64,000 bases of DNA from Dorea_D sp963559605 (GCA_963559605.1 CAUWLL010000003.1:35035-99034); one strand, 5' to 3'. Numbered from the stretch's first letter, positions 35,122 to 43,910 are shown. Notes: generated by a model from the sequence alone, not told the origin. Made by a program: numbers and translations.

Positions 35122-35949
35122 TTATTTACTTGCACTCTGCAAATACGGAATTTCAATCGGATCGATTGGATCTACAGGATTCTCTACTTCTCCTTTTTTT
35201 CTTCTTTTATAACGTTTCATAAGTTCGCCGCTCTTATTATAAAACCAAAAAGAATATGCAAGCAGTTTTCCTGCTTTTCCCATCTTCTCTCTCGTAGTTT
35301 TGTCATATAATGTTCCACCTGCTTCAATCGGCACTTTCTGACGGATCAAAGAAATCAGTTCTGTTTCACAGGTTACCCGTTCGGGCAAAATAGTATACCC
35401 CTGCCCTACACACTCAATCTTATGAGAATCACTGCCTCCGATACCCGGCTTTTTATATTTCAGCGCCAGTTTCATAGCCCCTTCATTGGAAGCCTCCGGT
35501 TCACAGGAATTAAACGCCTCTACAAAATCAAAACGCTTGATCAGCTCCGGCGAACGGAAGAACCGCTTGGTATTCGTATAACTCATATATTTTTCTCCGC
35601 ACGGATGTGCCGGTCCTAAGATTCCCCCATGCCTGTGTACAAAATCAATTAGCATGGCTGCCGGAAGTCCCCGCATCTCCAAAAGACGCATCTTCACCCC
35701 CTCCGGCATAATACAGATAATATGCCCTGCATCACACGTATCGTATTCAATTCCCTTTAAAACTACGAAGTCATCATGCACCTTGCCCTTCATCTTGTAC
35801 TTCCAGTGACGGTATCCTTTATAGGTGTCATGATCCGTGATGAGCATTCCGTCAAATCCGCACTCTTTCAGCTTAGTAATATATTCGTCCAAGCTCACCT
35901 TACTGTCTACTGAACCTTCTTTTACATGACAATGCATATCCAGTTTCAT
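35122..35949 (-). CDS. PHP domain metal-dependent phosphoesterase
   Basis: A 275-residue cytosolic protein. The PHP metal ligands are visible: DMHCHV (near residue 4), ITDHD, the glutamate of GIEYDT, GPAHPCG and GGSDSH. Such proteins hydrolyse phosphoesters such as 3',5'-nucleoside bisphosphates or oligonucleotides; the substrate is not known here. The ~45 C-terminal residues are basic and lie outside the domain. RBS GAAGGAGG; promoter TTGTAT (36010-36005), 16 bases, TATAAT (35988-35983). Confidence 0.87.
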   Translation of the reverse strand: MKLDMHCHVKEGSVDSKVSLDEYITKLKECGFDGMLITDHDTYKGYRHWKYKMKGKVHDDFVVLKGIEYDTCDAGHIICIMPEGVKMRLLEMRGLPAAMLIDFVHRHGGILGPAHPCGEKYMSYTNTKRFFRSPELIKRFDFVEAFNSCEPEASNEGAMKLALKYKKPGIGGSDSHKIECVGQGYTILPERVTCETELISLIRQKVPIEAGGTLYDKTTREKMGKAGKLLAYSFWFYNKSGELMKRYKRRKKGEVENPVDPIDPIEIPYLQSASK

Positions 35950-35982
35950 AATGAAGCCTCCTTCACTATCTTCTTACTGTTT

Positions 35983-36010
35983 ATTATACCACATCTGTCA
36001 CAAAATACAA
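35983..36010 (-). promoter_or_regulatory. Promoter of the PHP gene
   Basis: TTGTAT, 16-base spacer, perfect TATAAT. Confidence 0.7.
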
Positions 36011-36034
36011 CCTGCACACATTCTATGATTCAAA

Positions 36035-36763
36035 TTACTCTTCATTTTCTTCATCTAAATCTTCCAAGATCATACGCGCCTGTTCAACCTCTGATTCTAC
36101 AGATCCATGCTCCTTGCTTCTCTCTGATCGCTCTGCTTTTTTCTTTCCAGACTTTTTCGAACGAAGTGCAAACTGGATAACCATACCGATAATTGCTAAC
36201 GCTGCCGCAATTCCATAGACGACAAATATATTTTCGGAAAGTCCGGCAACCCCGGCAACTGCCGTACCTGCCGTCAATCCTCCGCTGACAGCAGTGATCA
36301 CTATCACATACGGCTCCACAAAAATCGCTGCGAGAATCGCAAGCAACAGTCCCACTCCCGCATAGATACCAAGTAAAAGCGTCGTATGCGGATAAAAAAT
36401 TCCACTCGCAATACTCACCACTGTCAGAAATACAGTACAAAATACGCCAAATCTATAAAGAGCAAACGACAATACCGCCATGATCACCGCACATGCAAAT
36501 ACAACAATCGCAAGCGTAAGTCCCGATAATCCCGCAACTTCACATATCACAATTCCCAAAACCGCCCCCAGCGAGAAGCCTATGACTGCCGCCAGCACTT
36601 TGATCAGTTTCAAACCGAAAAAGCATATCAAAACTCCAACTATAATGGATACGATTAAAGCCTCCATGCTCTGCCCTGCTCCCGGGATAACATTTTTCAA
36701 TATCTCGGCATTTCCTGAAGCTTCATTCATAATATCATTTCCAATATTCATAATTTCTTCCAT
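36035..36763 (-). CDS. TM7S3/TM198-like (DUF4203) membrane protein
   Basis: A 242-residue protein with about seven hydrophobic segments between residues 32 and 200, rich in Gly and small residues (VSIIVGVLICFFGLKLIKVLAA and GFSLGAVLGIVICEVAGLSG), the DUF4203/TM198 pattern. A highly charged tail of about 45 residues (KKAERSERSKEHGSVESEVE) is cytosolic. Function unknown. AAAGGAG precedes the ATG by nine bases; a promoter TTGAAA-N17-TAAAAT is at 36837-36865. Confidence 0.78.
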   Translation of the reverse strand: MEEIMNIGNDIMNEASGNAEILKNVIPGAGQSMEALIVSIIVGVLICFFGLKLIKVLAAVIGFSLGAVLGIVICEVAGLSGLTLAIVVFACAVIMAVLSFALYRFGVFCTVFLTVVSIASGIFYPHTTLLLGIYAGVGLLLAILAAIFVEPYVIVITAVSGGLTAGTAVAGVAGLSENIFVVYGIAAALAIIGMVIQFALRSKKSGKKKAERSERSKEHGSVESEVEQARMILEDLDEENEE

Positions 36764-36836
36764 GATTCATTTCTCCTTTGTCCCTTATTAATCTGTAGTT
36801 AAATACCTCTCCTCTTTATCTGACTACCCTCCATTT

Positions 36837-36865
36837 ATTTTATACAATTTTACGTTATTTTTCAA
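36837..36865 (-). promoter_or_regulatory. Promoter of the DUF4203 gene
   Basis: TTGAAA (36865-36860), 17-base spacer, TAAAAT (36842-36837). Confidence 0.6.
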
Positions 36866-36920
36866 TTAGATTTTTCTACTGTCGAACACCTGCGCATATA
36901 TGTATCTTTTTCACGTAAAC

Positions 36921-36966
36921 GTAGAGACGAGCATCAATTCTATAATAAATCGACACCCGTCTCTAC
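36921..36966 (-). terminator. Hairpin ending the putative small transcript
   Basis: GTAGAGACG (36921-36929) and CGTCTCTAC (36958-36966) are perfectly complementary over nine bases. The T-tract is weak on both strands, so termination is a guess. Confidence 0.4.
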
Positions 36967-37153
36967 TTAAATACTTCTGTCATTCTTTTACCTCTTTCTT
37001 TGATTTGATAGAAGCTTTTGACTGATTATAAGATAATCAGCTGGTTCGTTTAACTTTTTGGTGGTCCGTACCTTCCTTTCTTAAACTGTTATAATAAACA
37101 ATCCAACTAACAAATGTTTTATCTGTTTTTTTGTGTTGTTTATTATTTATGTC

Positions 37154-37185
37154 ATTATACTACCACAGGCAAATATATTTGTCAA
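37154..37185 (-). promoter_or_regulatory. Promoter with overlapping 12-bp palindrome
   Basis: TTGACA (37185-37180), then TAGTAT at 17 bases or TATAAT at 20 bases. The perfect palindrome CAAATATATTTG (37170-37181) covers the -35 end and spacer, a position typical of repressor or activator sites. Confidence 0.65.
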
Positions 37186-37235
37186 TATATTTTTAAAAAT
37201 TATTTTTAATTTTCTGTTTATTCCACCCTCCCCCA

Positions 37236-37274
37236 CAAAAAAAGAAAACACCTCTGGTCTATCGACCAAGGTGT
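37236..37274 (-). terminator. Intrinsic terminator of the DUF6465 gene
   Basis: ACACCTTGGTC and GACCAGAGGTGT pair with one bulge around GATA, followed on the minus strand by TTTTC and seven T. Confidence 0.88.
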
Positions 37275-37295
37275 CCCCCTCATTCTCTCGACATA

Positions 37296-37772
37296 TTAAA
37301 ATGCAACCGCACCGGTATCTGTACCGTTTACTACATAGTATACCGCGCCCTCTTCCGGTTTCACATAAAGATCCATAGACTTGATGTCTCCCACCTTTTT
37401 CCCTGAAGATTTTGTCCATGCTTTCTTTACACTTGCAATCATGTCTTTTTCTTCTACCTGTTTTCCATAATACTCAACAATTGTTTTTATTTTTATGTCT
37501 TTTTTCACAGGTGCTTTTTTTGCCGTTGTTCTTTTCGCCGTTGTTACTTTTGCAGGCGTTGCTTTTTCAGTTGTTACTTTCTCAAGTGTTACTTTCTCAA
37601 GTGTTGCTTTCTCAGGCGTCACTTTCTCAGGTATTGCTTTTACAGGCTCCGCCTTCACTGTCTCTTTTACTTCCTCGGAAGTCTTAACCGGCTCTGCTTT
37701 TACTGGTTCTGCCTTTACTGCCGCTGTTTTCACAGTCCCGATTTTTTTAGTTGCTGCTTTTTTTCTAGCCAT
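37296..37772 (-). CDS. DUF6465 family protein with Lys/Ala-rich histone-like N-terminus
   Basis: A 158-residue protein. Residues 1-90 are low-complexity and basic, built from repeats of the K-V/A-T-x-E-K type plus AKRTTAKKAPVKK, resembling histone H1 tails. Residues about 92-158 form a compact domain (IVEYYGKQVEEKDMIASVKKAW, then GDIKSMDLYVKPEEGAVYYVVNG) that I recall as DUF6465 of Lachnospiraceae. Function unknown; nucleic-acid binding by the tail is inference. RBS AAGGAGG; promoter at 37826-37853. Confidence 0.8.
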   Translation of the reverse strand: MARKKAATKKIGTVKTAAVKAEPVKAEPVKTSEEVKETVKAEPVKAIPEKVTPEKATLEKVTLEKVTTEKATPAKVTTAKRTTAKKAPVKKDIKIKTIVEYYGKQVEEKDMIASVKKAWTKSSGKKVGDIKSMDLYVKPEEGAVYYVVNGTDTGAVAF

Positions 37773-37791
37773 GATAATTCCTCCTTAGACT

Positions 37792-37853
37792 TCTGAAATC
37801 AAAATTTAAAATTTCAGATGAATTTATTATAGCACATTATTCCTTAAATGCAA
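37792..37853 (-). promoter_or_regulatory. Promoter and leader palindrome of the DUF6465 gene
   Basis: TTGCAT (37853-37848), 16-base spacer, TATAAT (37831-37826). Eight-bp arms TCTGAAAT (37792-37799) and ATTTCAGA (37811-37818) in the leader could form a hairpin just upstream of the ribosome site. Confidence 0.65.
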
Positions 37854-37938
37854 TTTGCCGAGTTCATTTTCATGGTTTTGTCGGTTTATTTCCCTTTTTT
37901 ATCCATTTCTTCGTGAACTTTTCAACGGACGCTCCATA

Positions 37939-38799
37939 CTATTCATTTGGTTTCTGGTAAAACCTTCCCGACATCTGTTCCGTTTTCATAATATTGATAA
38001 ACGCATGTGGATCTGCCGCTTTGATCGCTTTGAGAACATACTTGCTCTCCGCTCCCGATACTACCGAATATACAATCTTTCTCTCTTTATGCTCGTAAGC
38101 TCCCTCGCCTCTGATCACGGTAGCTCCATGATTACTTGTGGCAGATATAGCCTCATACACTTCATTCGCCCGATTTGTCACTACAAAAAGCGTGTGCTGC
38201 TGATATTTTTTGAAAAGCAAATGGACCACCTGCGTGGACGTATATTGGAAAATGATCGAGTACAACGCCTTATCCCAACCAAACAGTACTCCGGCGATTC
38301 CGATAATAATCGCATTCAATCCCAGCACCATATTCCAAGAATCGATACCTTTCTTTTCTGATAAGAATATGGCAATAAAATCAGTTCCTCCGGTAGTGGC
38401 ATTTGCCGCAAGACAAAGACTGATGCAGACACCGTTTATCAACCCTCCGAAAACACTGATCAGCAATATGTCATAAGTAATCACATAACCGGGAATTAAG
38501 TCCGTCAGTATACTGGCCATCACAATTTCCAGGCAAGACAACAGCGTAAATTTTTTGCCGATAAAACGGAAACCGATATAAATAGGCACTGCATTTAACA
38601 ATACATTTACAATTGAATATGGAAGCGAAAGTCCCAAAAACATTTCCGCACTTCTTTGAATCAAAAGGGTAAGCCCATTGGCCCCCCCGGGATACAGACC
38701 TCCTGTTCTCACAAATGTTTTGATATTAAGCGCCATCACTGCTGCCGCAAGACAAACAACCAAAAATCTCTTTATATCTTCTTTTGCATTAAATTTCAT
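37939..38799 (-). CDS. YitT family membrane protein (DUF161 + DUF2179), copy 2
   Basis: A 286-residue YitT protein: five to six membrane segments, NATTGGTDFIAIFLSEKKG, and a C-terminal DUF2179 domain (RGEGAYEHKERKIVYSVVS). It follows niaR by 30 bases and probably shares its transcript, which ties it loosely to nicotinate-responsive control; the YitT substrate is not known. It differs well from copy 1 at 15349-16215. Confidence 0.88.
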   Translation of the reverse strand: MKFNAKEDIKRFLVVCLAAAVMALNIKTFVRTGGLYPGGANGLTLLIQRSAEMFLGLSLPYSIVNVLLNAVPIYIGFRFIGKKFTLLSCLEIVMASILTDLIPGYVITYDILLISVFGGLINGVCISLCLAANATTGGTDFIAIFLSEKKGIDSWNMVLGLNAIIIGIAGVLFGWDKALYSIIFQYTSTQVVHLLFKKYQQHTLFVVTNRANEVYEAISATSNHGATVIRGEGAYEHKERKIVYSVVSGAESKYVLKAIKAADPHAFINIMKTEQMSGRFYQKPNE

Positions 38800-38829
38800 A
38801 TCCCTATCCCGTTGAGGTTTGTTCTTTGC

Positions 38830-39342
38830 TTATTTTTCCTCAACTAATATCCCTTTCTTTTTTAACATTTCTTCTATCATATCCAAGGTTTGCTCACTGT
38901 CTGCACTGACATTATGATAATGATAATCGGAGGTAATATTTTTCAGAGGACTTGATTTCCCGTTTCTTATACCTTCCAGAAATTCTGCCACCTTTCTTCT
39001 GGAATTAATTCCCAGAAATGCTTCCATTCTGCCATACACCCGATGCTTTACCACTACGTCCTCCACACAGCCTCCGAGATCTACGATGGCGCAAAGTTCC
39101 TCCTCCATCTGTTCGTCCGTGTGCTTCACCTTGAAAATACGGCTCGACGTCTGTGGCACATTCAAAATATAGCCGCGATTTGTAGATATAATATCATAAC
39201 CTGCCGCACGAATAAGCGCAATATCCTGTACAATTATCTGGCGGCTCACATGATAAAAGGACGCCAGCTCTCTGCCGGATACCGGTGTCTTGTTCGTTTT
39301 TATTTTTTCAATAATTTTTTCTCTTCTATCTGAACCCGTCAT
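38830..39342 (-). CDS. niaR: NiaR-type nicotinate-responsive transcription repressor (HTH_11 + 3H domain)
   Basis: A 170-residue regulator. An N-terminal HTH_11 domain (RREKIIEKIKTNKTPVSGRELASFYHVSRQ, split over residues 6-35) is followed by the 3H domain, with conserved histidines in KHTDEQ, KHRVYGR and the SDYHYHNVSAD end. NiaR (B. subtilis YrxA) represses NAD synthesis or niacin uptake genes when nicotinate is plentiful. No nad or niaX gene is in the window; the downstream gene is YitT. Specific binding sites were not found by eye. Confidence 0.9.
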   Translation of the reverse strand: MTGSDRREKIIEKIKTNKTPVSGRELASFYHVSRQIIVQDIALIRAAGYDIISTNRGYILNVPQTSSRIFKVKHTDEQMEEELCAIVDLGGCVEDVVVKHRVYGRMEAFLGINSRRKVAEFLEGIRNGKSSPLKNITSDYHYHNVSADSEQTLDMIEEMLKKKGILVEEK

Positions 39343-39406
39343 ATGCTGAGATTACCTCCCGAGATTGATTATAGATAGAATATATGGGAAAATCAACCGA
39401 AAATAT

Positions 39407-39440
39407 AAAAACTCAATAGATTTTCGTCCACTGAGTTTTT
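39407..39440. terminator. Terminator after the permease gene
   Basis: AAAAACTCA (39407-39415) pairs with TGAGTTTTT (39432-39440); T-runs on both strands, so it can serve the minus-strand permease operon. Confidence 0.75.
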
Positions 39441-39442
39441 TC

Positions 39443-40828
39443 TTATTCGTCAATTCCAAGTTTTTTCTTCTGAAACTCCGTATTCGAGAGCAGAAAATTC
39501 ATAGCGATCCCCACCAAAAGCGCCCATCCGGAACCTTTGAATGCAAGCACTGCCGCCATCACTCCCGCAATACTTTTGTCCGTATTCGTCTTACAGTATT
39601 CCATACCGATCCTCGCGCATACATACGCCTGAAACAGCAGCGTAATGGCAGAACCCACGCCCATGATCGGCTTCATAAATGATACAACAGGCACTAAAAT
39701 AACACTCAAAAATGTTGCCATACGAAACGAGCTCATACCGCCGATCAAAGATTTCATTGCCTTCTTTCCTTCTCTGTATCGCATCGCAACCGACACCGTC
39801 ATACCTACCCAGAGAGGCCCGGCAAGAGGCGGAAAAGGTGCAAAGACAGCAAGAACAAGATTGCGAAGTCCGCTGATCAAATTCGAACGCCCGGAATTAA
39901 AATCAATATATTCATCGTCCCGGCTTTCTTTCGCTTCTTTCACCAATGTCTCGGAAGTTACAAAATCACCGAACGCCAGCACATAGCAGATAAAAGCCAG
40001 CGGAAGTGCTTTCACAAACATCCCAAACGGCGGGAATCCTACTGCAAACACGCTGACCGTCCGAAACATATCTCCCAAGTCAGGAAGGCGGATAAAACTT
40101 CCGATCTCCAGCACCGGCTTTGCCAGTTCCCCTAAGAGAACCCCCGTGAGCATTGCCACCAGATACGGAAACAAATTCCCGTATTTTGCCATAATATCCA
40201 GAAACTTAATCTTTTCTCGCTTCTTCGCACAAAACGGCGAGAAACTGAGAAATATCAAAAGTAATGTGCCTGCCAAAGTAGCTATAGGAGCTGTCAGAAG
40301 TTGACTGCCCTCCTCAAGCTGCCCTTGAATAACCGTAACGGGTGCCGCCAGGAGGATGCCTCCTTTCACAGAAGCAGGAACAAGACGCACAAATTTATCC
40401 GCCAGTTTTGTAATCCCCATAAAGATAAAAATGAATGCAACCAACAATTGCACCGCGATCATTGCCTGCATACGCTCCAGTCCCTTTTCAAATCCTTCCA
40501 AAAACGCCAGCGTAAATGGAATTGTAGGCGTAATCCATCCCGGAACAACCGGATCCCCTAACCACCCGTGAAACATATACATAAACACTTCCAAAATCAC
40601 GCAGCTCCACGCCAGTTGATACGGAAGTCCCAGATAATCTGTCAGATAGGGAATCGAACTAAGAGCAGTTGCTCCTAAAATCAACCCCTGAAAGAACTCA
40701 ACATATTCCATTCGGAAATGTATTCCCGGAATCCTCCACTGAAAAGGACCAAGAGGAATATAGGGAAGTTCATTTTCTCTTCTTGCTCTTTTGAGACTCA
40801 TAACCTGTGTCTTTTCCTCCATTTCCAT
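39443..40828 (-). CDS. NCS2-like xanthine/uracil permease family protein
   Basis: About 461 residues and twelve or so membrane segments. The stretch PIMGVGSAITLLFQ and the NSGRSNLISGLRNLVLAVFAPFPPLAGP region resemble the nucleobase/sulfate permease superfamily, but the usual purine-binding signatures are not clear, so substrate is open. The ORF stays open to a GTG at 40864 that would overlap the upstream MFS gene; ATG 40828 is my choice and is uncertain, since ribosome sites are poor at both. Last gene of a three-gene operon. Confidence 0.7.
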   Translation of the reverse strand: MEMEEKTQVMSLKRARRENELPYIPLGPFQWRIPGIHFRMEYVEFFQGLILGATALSSIPYLTDYLGLPYQLAWSCVILEVFMYMFHGWLGDPVVPGWITPTIPFTLAFLEGFEKGLERMQAMIAVQLLVAFIFIFMGITKLADKFVRLVPASVKGGILLAAPVTVIQGQLEEGSQLLTAPIATLAGTLLLIFLSFSPFCAKKREKIKFLDIMAKYGNLFPYLVAMLTGVLLGELAKPVLEIGSFIRLPDLGDMFRTVSVFAVGFPPFGMFVKALPLAFICYVLAFGDFVTSETLVKEAKESRDDEYIDFNSGRSNLISGLRNLVLAVFAPFPPLAGPLWVGMTVSVAMRYREGKKAMKSLIGGMSSFRMATFLSVILVPVVSFMKPIMGVGSAITLLFQAYVCARIGMEYCKTNTDKSIAGVMAAVLAFKGSGWALLVGIAMNFLLSNTEFQKKKLGIDE

Positions 40829-40850
40829 ATATCGTGCCACTTTCCGCCTG

Positions 40851-42140
40851 TTATCTAAGCGCACTCTTCCCGAAAATTTTCATATGTTGTGAAACCAAAT
40901 ACAATGAACTTAAAATTGCCAACACCGCAAATACCAAAAGCATGATCAACAGGGTATATACCGCATTTGCCTCCCCGGAAACTTTTGTAAGCTGTGCCGC
41001 CACTATCGGGATCAGATAACTCGCAGCTCCCATAAAGGTGTAGTAAATACCTGTGTTCCTCCCTTTTGGCCCCGGATTAAATAACTGTACCACTGCAATA
41101 CCTGTCTGAAGCGCTCCGCCTGCCGCAAAGAACCCCAGCATCGCAATCGCTATATAGATGACCGCCACCTGATGGATAAATAACACGCCTGCAAGAGCGG
41201 CCGCTGTAAATACAGAATCGATCAGAATAACCTTCAGCGGATTCCATTTTAATCTTGCCATCATAAACGCCCAGAATAGCACCGCACAGATAGAACCGAC
41301 TGTATAGATAGAAGTCATACCTGCCGCCTGCATTTCCGTCAGTCCGCACACTGCAAGACCAAATGCTTTTGTATACTGCTGGGCGCCATACATGATCGCC
41401 ATACATAAAAACGCATAGAACATAACAAGGAATACAACAAACCGGTTCGGTTTCGTGACCATCGCTGCTTTCGCTGCTTCAATCTCAGCCTGAACAGCGT
41501 TTTTCTCATTTCTGTCCGTCCCTGCAGCAGCTTTCTTCTGATCGTCATATACAAAGGAAGCAATCACTGCCAGCACAAGACATCCTACTGATAATATAAG
41601 CGGAAGGATAATGTTCATTTTCCAGTTTCCCGCTGCCGCCATCCGAACTACAAATAGTGGATAGATCATGCCGGACAGAGAGATGAAAAACTTAATTCCG
41701 ATAAGCGTAGAACCCGGAGCCGCCGGATATGCTTCCTGTACCGCCGGATAACCGGCCGCATCCCAGAAGCCGGATGTGGCAACACCGGACAAAAATCCGC
41801 AAACAGCGGCTACAAGTGCATTTGTTGTAAATAAAAATCCCACAAAGCATACAATATAAAGAAGCGCTCCGCCAATCATCAATTTTTTACGTCCTATACG
41901 GTCGGAAATCTCTCCTCCGATCCACACACTGACAAATTTGCCAAATCCCGTCCATGCCACCGCCGTGCTCACTGCCGCAAGCCCCGCCGCATATACAGAG
42001 GTTTCCGGATTTGACATATCAAATCCCCACTGACTCGCAAAATTCACATTATTCTGACTCAAAATGATCGCCTGAATTCCATGTGTCAAATAACACATAT
42101 ACACACAAACAATAGACATCAAATATTTTTTTGCTTTCAT
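40851..42140 (-). CDS. MFS transporter
   Basis: A 429-residue major facilitator with twelve predicted segments. The MFS loop motif is GGEISDRIGRKKLMIGGALL (about residues 77-96). The first segment contains THGIQAIILSQNN, a pattern of the oxalate/formate- or sialate-like branch; the substrate is unknown. AAAGGAGAAAGGA precedes the ATG. It lies between an unknown membrane protein and an NCS2-like permease on the same strand. Confidence 0.87.
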   Translation of the reverse strand: MKAKKYLMSIVCVYMCYLTHGIQAIILSQNNVNFASQWGFDMSNPETSVYAAGLAAVSTAVAWTGFGKFVSVWIGGEISDRIGRKKLMIGGALLYIVCFVGFLFTTNALVAAVCGFLSGVATSGFWDAAGYPAVQEAYPAAPGSTLIGIKFFISLSGMIYPLFVVRMAAAGNWKMNIILPLILSVGCLVLAVIASFVYDDQKKAAAGTDRNEKNAVQAEIEAAKAAMVTKPNRFVVFLVMFYAFLCMAIMYGAQQYTKAFGLAVCGLTEMQAAGMTSIYTVGSICAVLFWAFMMARLKWNPLKVILIDSVFTAAALAGVLFIHQVAVIYIAIAMLGFFAAGGALQTGIAVVQLFNPGPKGRNTGIYYTFMGAASYLIPIVAAQLTKVSGEANAVYTLLIMLLVFAVLAILSSLYLVSQHMKIFGKSALR

Positions 42141-42179
42141 TCCTTTCTCCTTCTTTGGTGTAAATATTTAAAGATTACG

Positions 42180-42851
42180 TTATGAAACATGGATCTCTTC
42201 CTTCATAGCCCAGTACCCGATCAACACTGTCCACACATAAGCACATGTTTTCGGTATCATCAACATCCCTATCATCGGAATCGTATCCGCCCATAAAACA
42301 ACAGGTATATAAAAGCCAAAGCTCAGTACAATCGTAAGCCACATCCACCGAAACATTCTGTCCTCTTGCTCTTTCGCACTCTTATAAAACAGAACGATGA
42401 TCAAAAGTCCCAAAAGGGCAAACGGAATATTACGGTAAATTCCCCAGGAAAGCGGAGCCTCTGCGCTCAGCCAGCCATTCTGCGGGAACAGACAGAGTAT
42501 CACTCGCAGACCTGCCAGAATGTATACCAGCTTCGTCACGAAATCCCGACCGTCTATGTGATAACGCAGCCTCCACACATAGTATAAAATCACATAAAAA
42601 ACTGTCATCGTGATGGAAGTAATAAATTTACCCGTTCCCAATGCCTCTGTGAAGTTTTCCAGTCCGGTTGTACAAAGAGCATACGCTCTCGGCACAAGGT
42701 GAAAGGCATCTCCTGCACCTAACACAACTGCCATAATACCGAATAATTTAAACTGCGCCCGGTTACCGCTTTTTCGAATCATAATAATACCGATAGTTAC
42801 TACTGTGATTAAATATATTACATCGAAAGAAGTTTCCATAATTGCCTGCAT
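42180..42851 (-). CDS. Seven-helix membrane protein, unknown
   Basis: About 223 residues with seven evenly spaced hydrophobic segments and short loops, e.g. FDVIYLITVVTIGIIMI, LFGIMAVVLGAGDAFHLVPR and a final TCAYVWTVLIGYWAM. The GDAFHLVPR motif after helix 2 and WADTIPMIGMLMIPKT before helix 7 look conserved-functional but I do not recognise the family. ATG 42851 is preferred, since AAGGAGG lies 12 bases upstream, against 42884 with none. First gene of the transporter operon. Confidence 0.72.
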   Translation of the reverse strand: MQAIMETSFDVIYLITVVTIGIIMIRKSGNRAQFKLFGIMAVVLGAGDAFHLVPRAYALCTTGLENFTEALGTGKFITSITMTVFYVILYYVWRLRYHIDGRDFVTKLVYILAGLRVILCLFPQNGWLSAEAPLSWGIYRNIPFALLGLLIIVLFYKSAKEQEDRMFRWMWLTIVLSFGFYIPVVLWADTIPMIGMLMIPKTCAYVWTVLIGYWAMKEEIHVS

Positions 42852-42994
42852 GATATTGCTATTCCTCCTTACCATATTCTTCATTCAATTTCAAATAGTC
42901 ACAAGCCATTATACCATACTACAATGCAAACGAAAAGCAAAGATTAACCATCCAAAACATGCAGAACAGTTAGCCCAAAAACGTTAACCAAAAA

Positions 42995-43024
42995 AACTCC
43001 CCAGAACCAAAGTTCTGAGGAGTT
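42995..43024 (-). terminator. rplM-rpsI terminator
   Basis: AACTCCTCAGAAC and GTTCTGGGGAGTT pair with one G-U around TTTG; seven T follow on the minus strand. Confidence 0.9.
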
Positions 43025-43062
43025 GAAAAAACTTTTTGAGTTGTACGTCCCGAAACGTATAA

Positions 43063-43455
43063 TTAACGTTTGGAGAACTGTGGTGCTCTTCTCGCCGCCT
43101 TGAGACCGTATTTCTTACGCTCTTTCATTCTTGGATCACGTGTTAAGTATCCAGCTTTCTTAAGTATCGGTCTGTAATCAGAATCAGCCTCCAGAAGTGC
43201 TCTTGCAATACCATGACGGATTGCTCCTGCCTGTCCTGTGTATCCGCCACCCTTAACATTAACGATTACGTCAAATTTTCCTTCCGTCTCTGTTGCAACT
43301 AACGGCTGACGTACAACAACCTTTAATGTTTCAAGTCCAAGATACTCGTCAATATCTCTTTTATTAATAGTAATATTACCTGTTCCAGGTACTAAATATA
43401 CTCTCGCGATAGATTTTTTTCTTCTTCCTGTTCCGTAGAATTTTGCTTTAGCCAC
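43063..43455 (-). CDS. rpsI: 30S ribosomal protein S9
   Basis: A 130-residue S9 with the opening FYGTGRRKKSIARVYLVPG, the GGGYTGQAGAIRHGIARAL motif and the conserved C-terminal LKAARRAPQFSKR whose tail reaches the P site. Encoded 26 bases after rplM, the usual pair. Confidence 0.98.
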   Translation of the reverse strand: MAKAKFYGTGRRKKSIARVYLVPGTGNITINKRDIDEYLGLETLKVVVRQPLVATETEGKFDVIVNVKGGGYTGQAGAIRHGIARALLEADSDYRPILKKAGYLTRDPRMKERKKYGLKAARRAPQFSKR

Positions 43456-43481
43456 TGTAATATCCTCCTTTCAACCTTTCC

Positions 43482-43910
43482 TTAGAATTTCAGTTCAACC
43501 GGCTTCTGAGCTTCATGTTTGTGCTCCGGTCCGGCATATACATGAAGTTTCTTAATCATTGCTCTTCCTAAAGGTCCTTTTGGAAGCATTCCTTTTACAG
43601 CAAGTTCGATAACTTTCTCAGGCTTCTTGTTCATCATCTCTTTTAATGTAGTCTCTTTCATTCCTCCTACATAATCAGAGTGGTGATAATAGATCTTCTG
43701 ATCCATCTTCTTGCCTGTCACTTTAATTTTCTCTGCATTAATTACTACTACATAATCACCTGTGTCTACATGTGGTGTAAACTCTGGTTTATTCTTTCCT
43801 CTTAAAACTTTAGCAACTTCTGAGGATAAACGTCCAAGTGTACATCCGTCAGCGTCAACTACATACCATTTTCTCTCAATCTTATCTGGATTAGCCATAT
43901 AAGTTTTCAT
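43482..43910 (-). CDS. rplM: 50S ribosomal protein L13
   Basis: A 142-residue L13. Conserved segments are RKWYVVDADGCTLGRLSSEVAKVLRGKNKPEFTPHVDTGD (split over residues 13-52) and MLPKGPLGRAMIKKLHVYAGPEHKHEAQKP. First gene of the rplM-rpsI operon, behind a consensus promoter and a possible autoregulatory leader. Confidence 0.98.
   Translation of the reverse strand: MKTYMANPDKIERKWYVVDADGCTLGRLSSEVAKVLRGKNKPEFTPHVDTGDYVVVINAEKIKVTGKKMDQKIYYHHSDYVGGMKETTLKEMMNKKPEKVIELAVKGMLPKGPLGRAMIKKLHVYAGPEHKHEAQKPVELKF

Larger units (their letters stand above)
36764..37295. other. 532-base intergenic region without a convincing gene
   Basis: AT-rich. On the minus strand it holds the DUF6465 terminator (37236-37274), a promoter with an overlapping palindrome (37154-37185), a perfect inverted repeat CTGATTAT-AAG-ATAATCAG (37022-37040), a six-codon ORF with a good ribosome site (36963-36983), a 9-bp-stem hairpin (36921-36966), and the DUF4203 promoter (36837-36865). 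It may be a small-RNA locus. Confidence 0.6.

Noticed and set aside
36860..36983. Amber readthrough of the six-codon ORF (MTEVFK then TAG)
   Set aside because: The frame stays open about 28 codons past TAG, but there is no sign of a pyrrolysine system and the hairpin accounts for the sequence.
37040..37153. A minus-strand open frame ending at a TGA (TDKTFVSWIVYYNS...), a possible second selenoprotein
   Set aside because: It has no start codon or ribosome site, and the hairpin at the TGA is explained by the inverted repeat; likely chance in AT-rich sequence.
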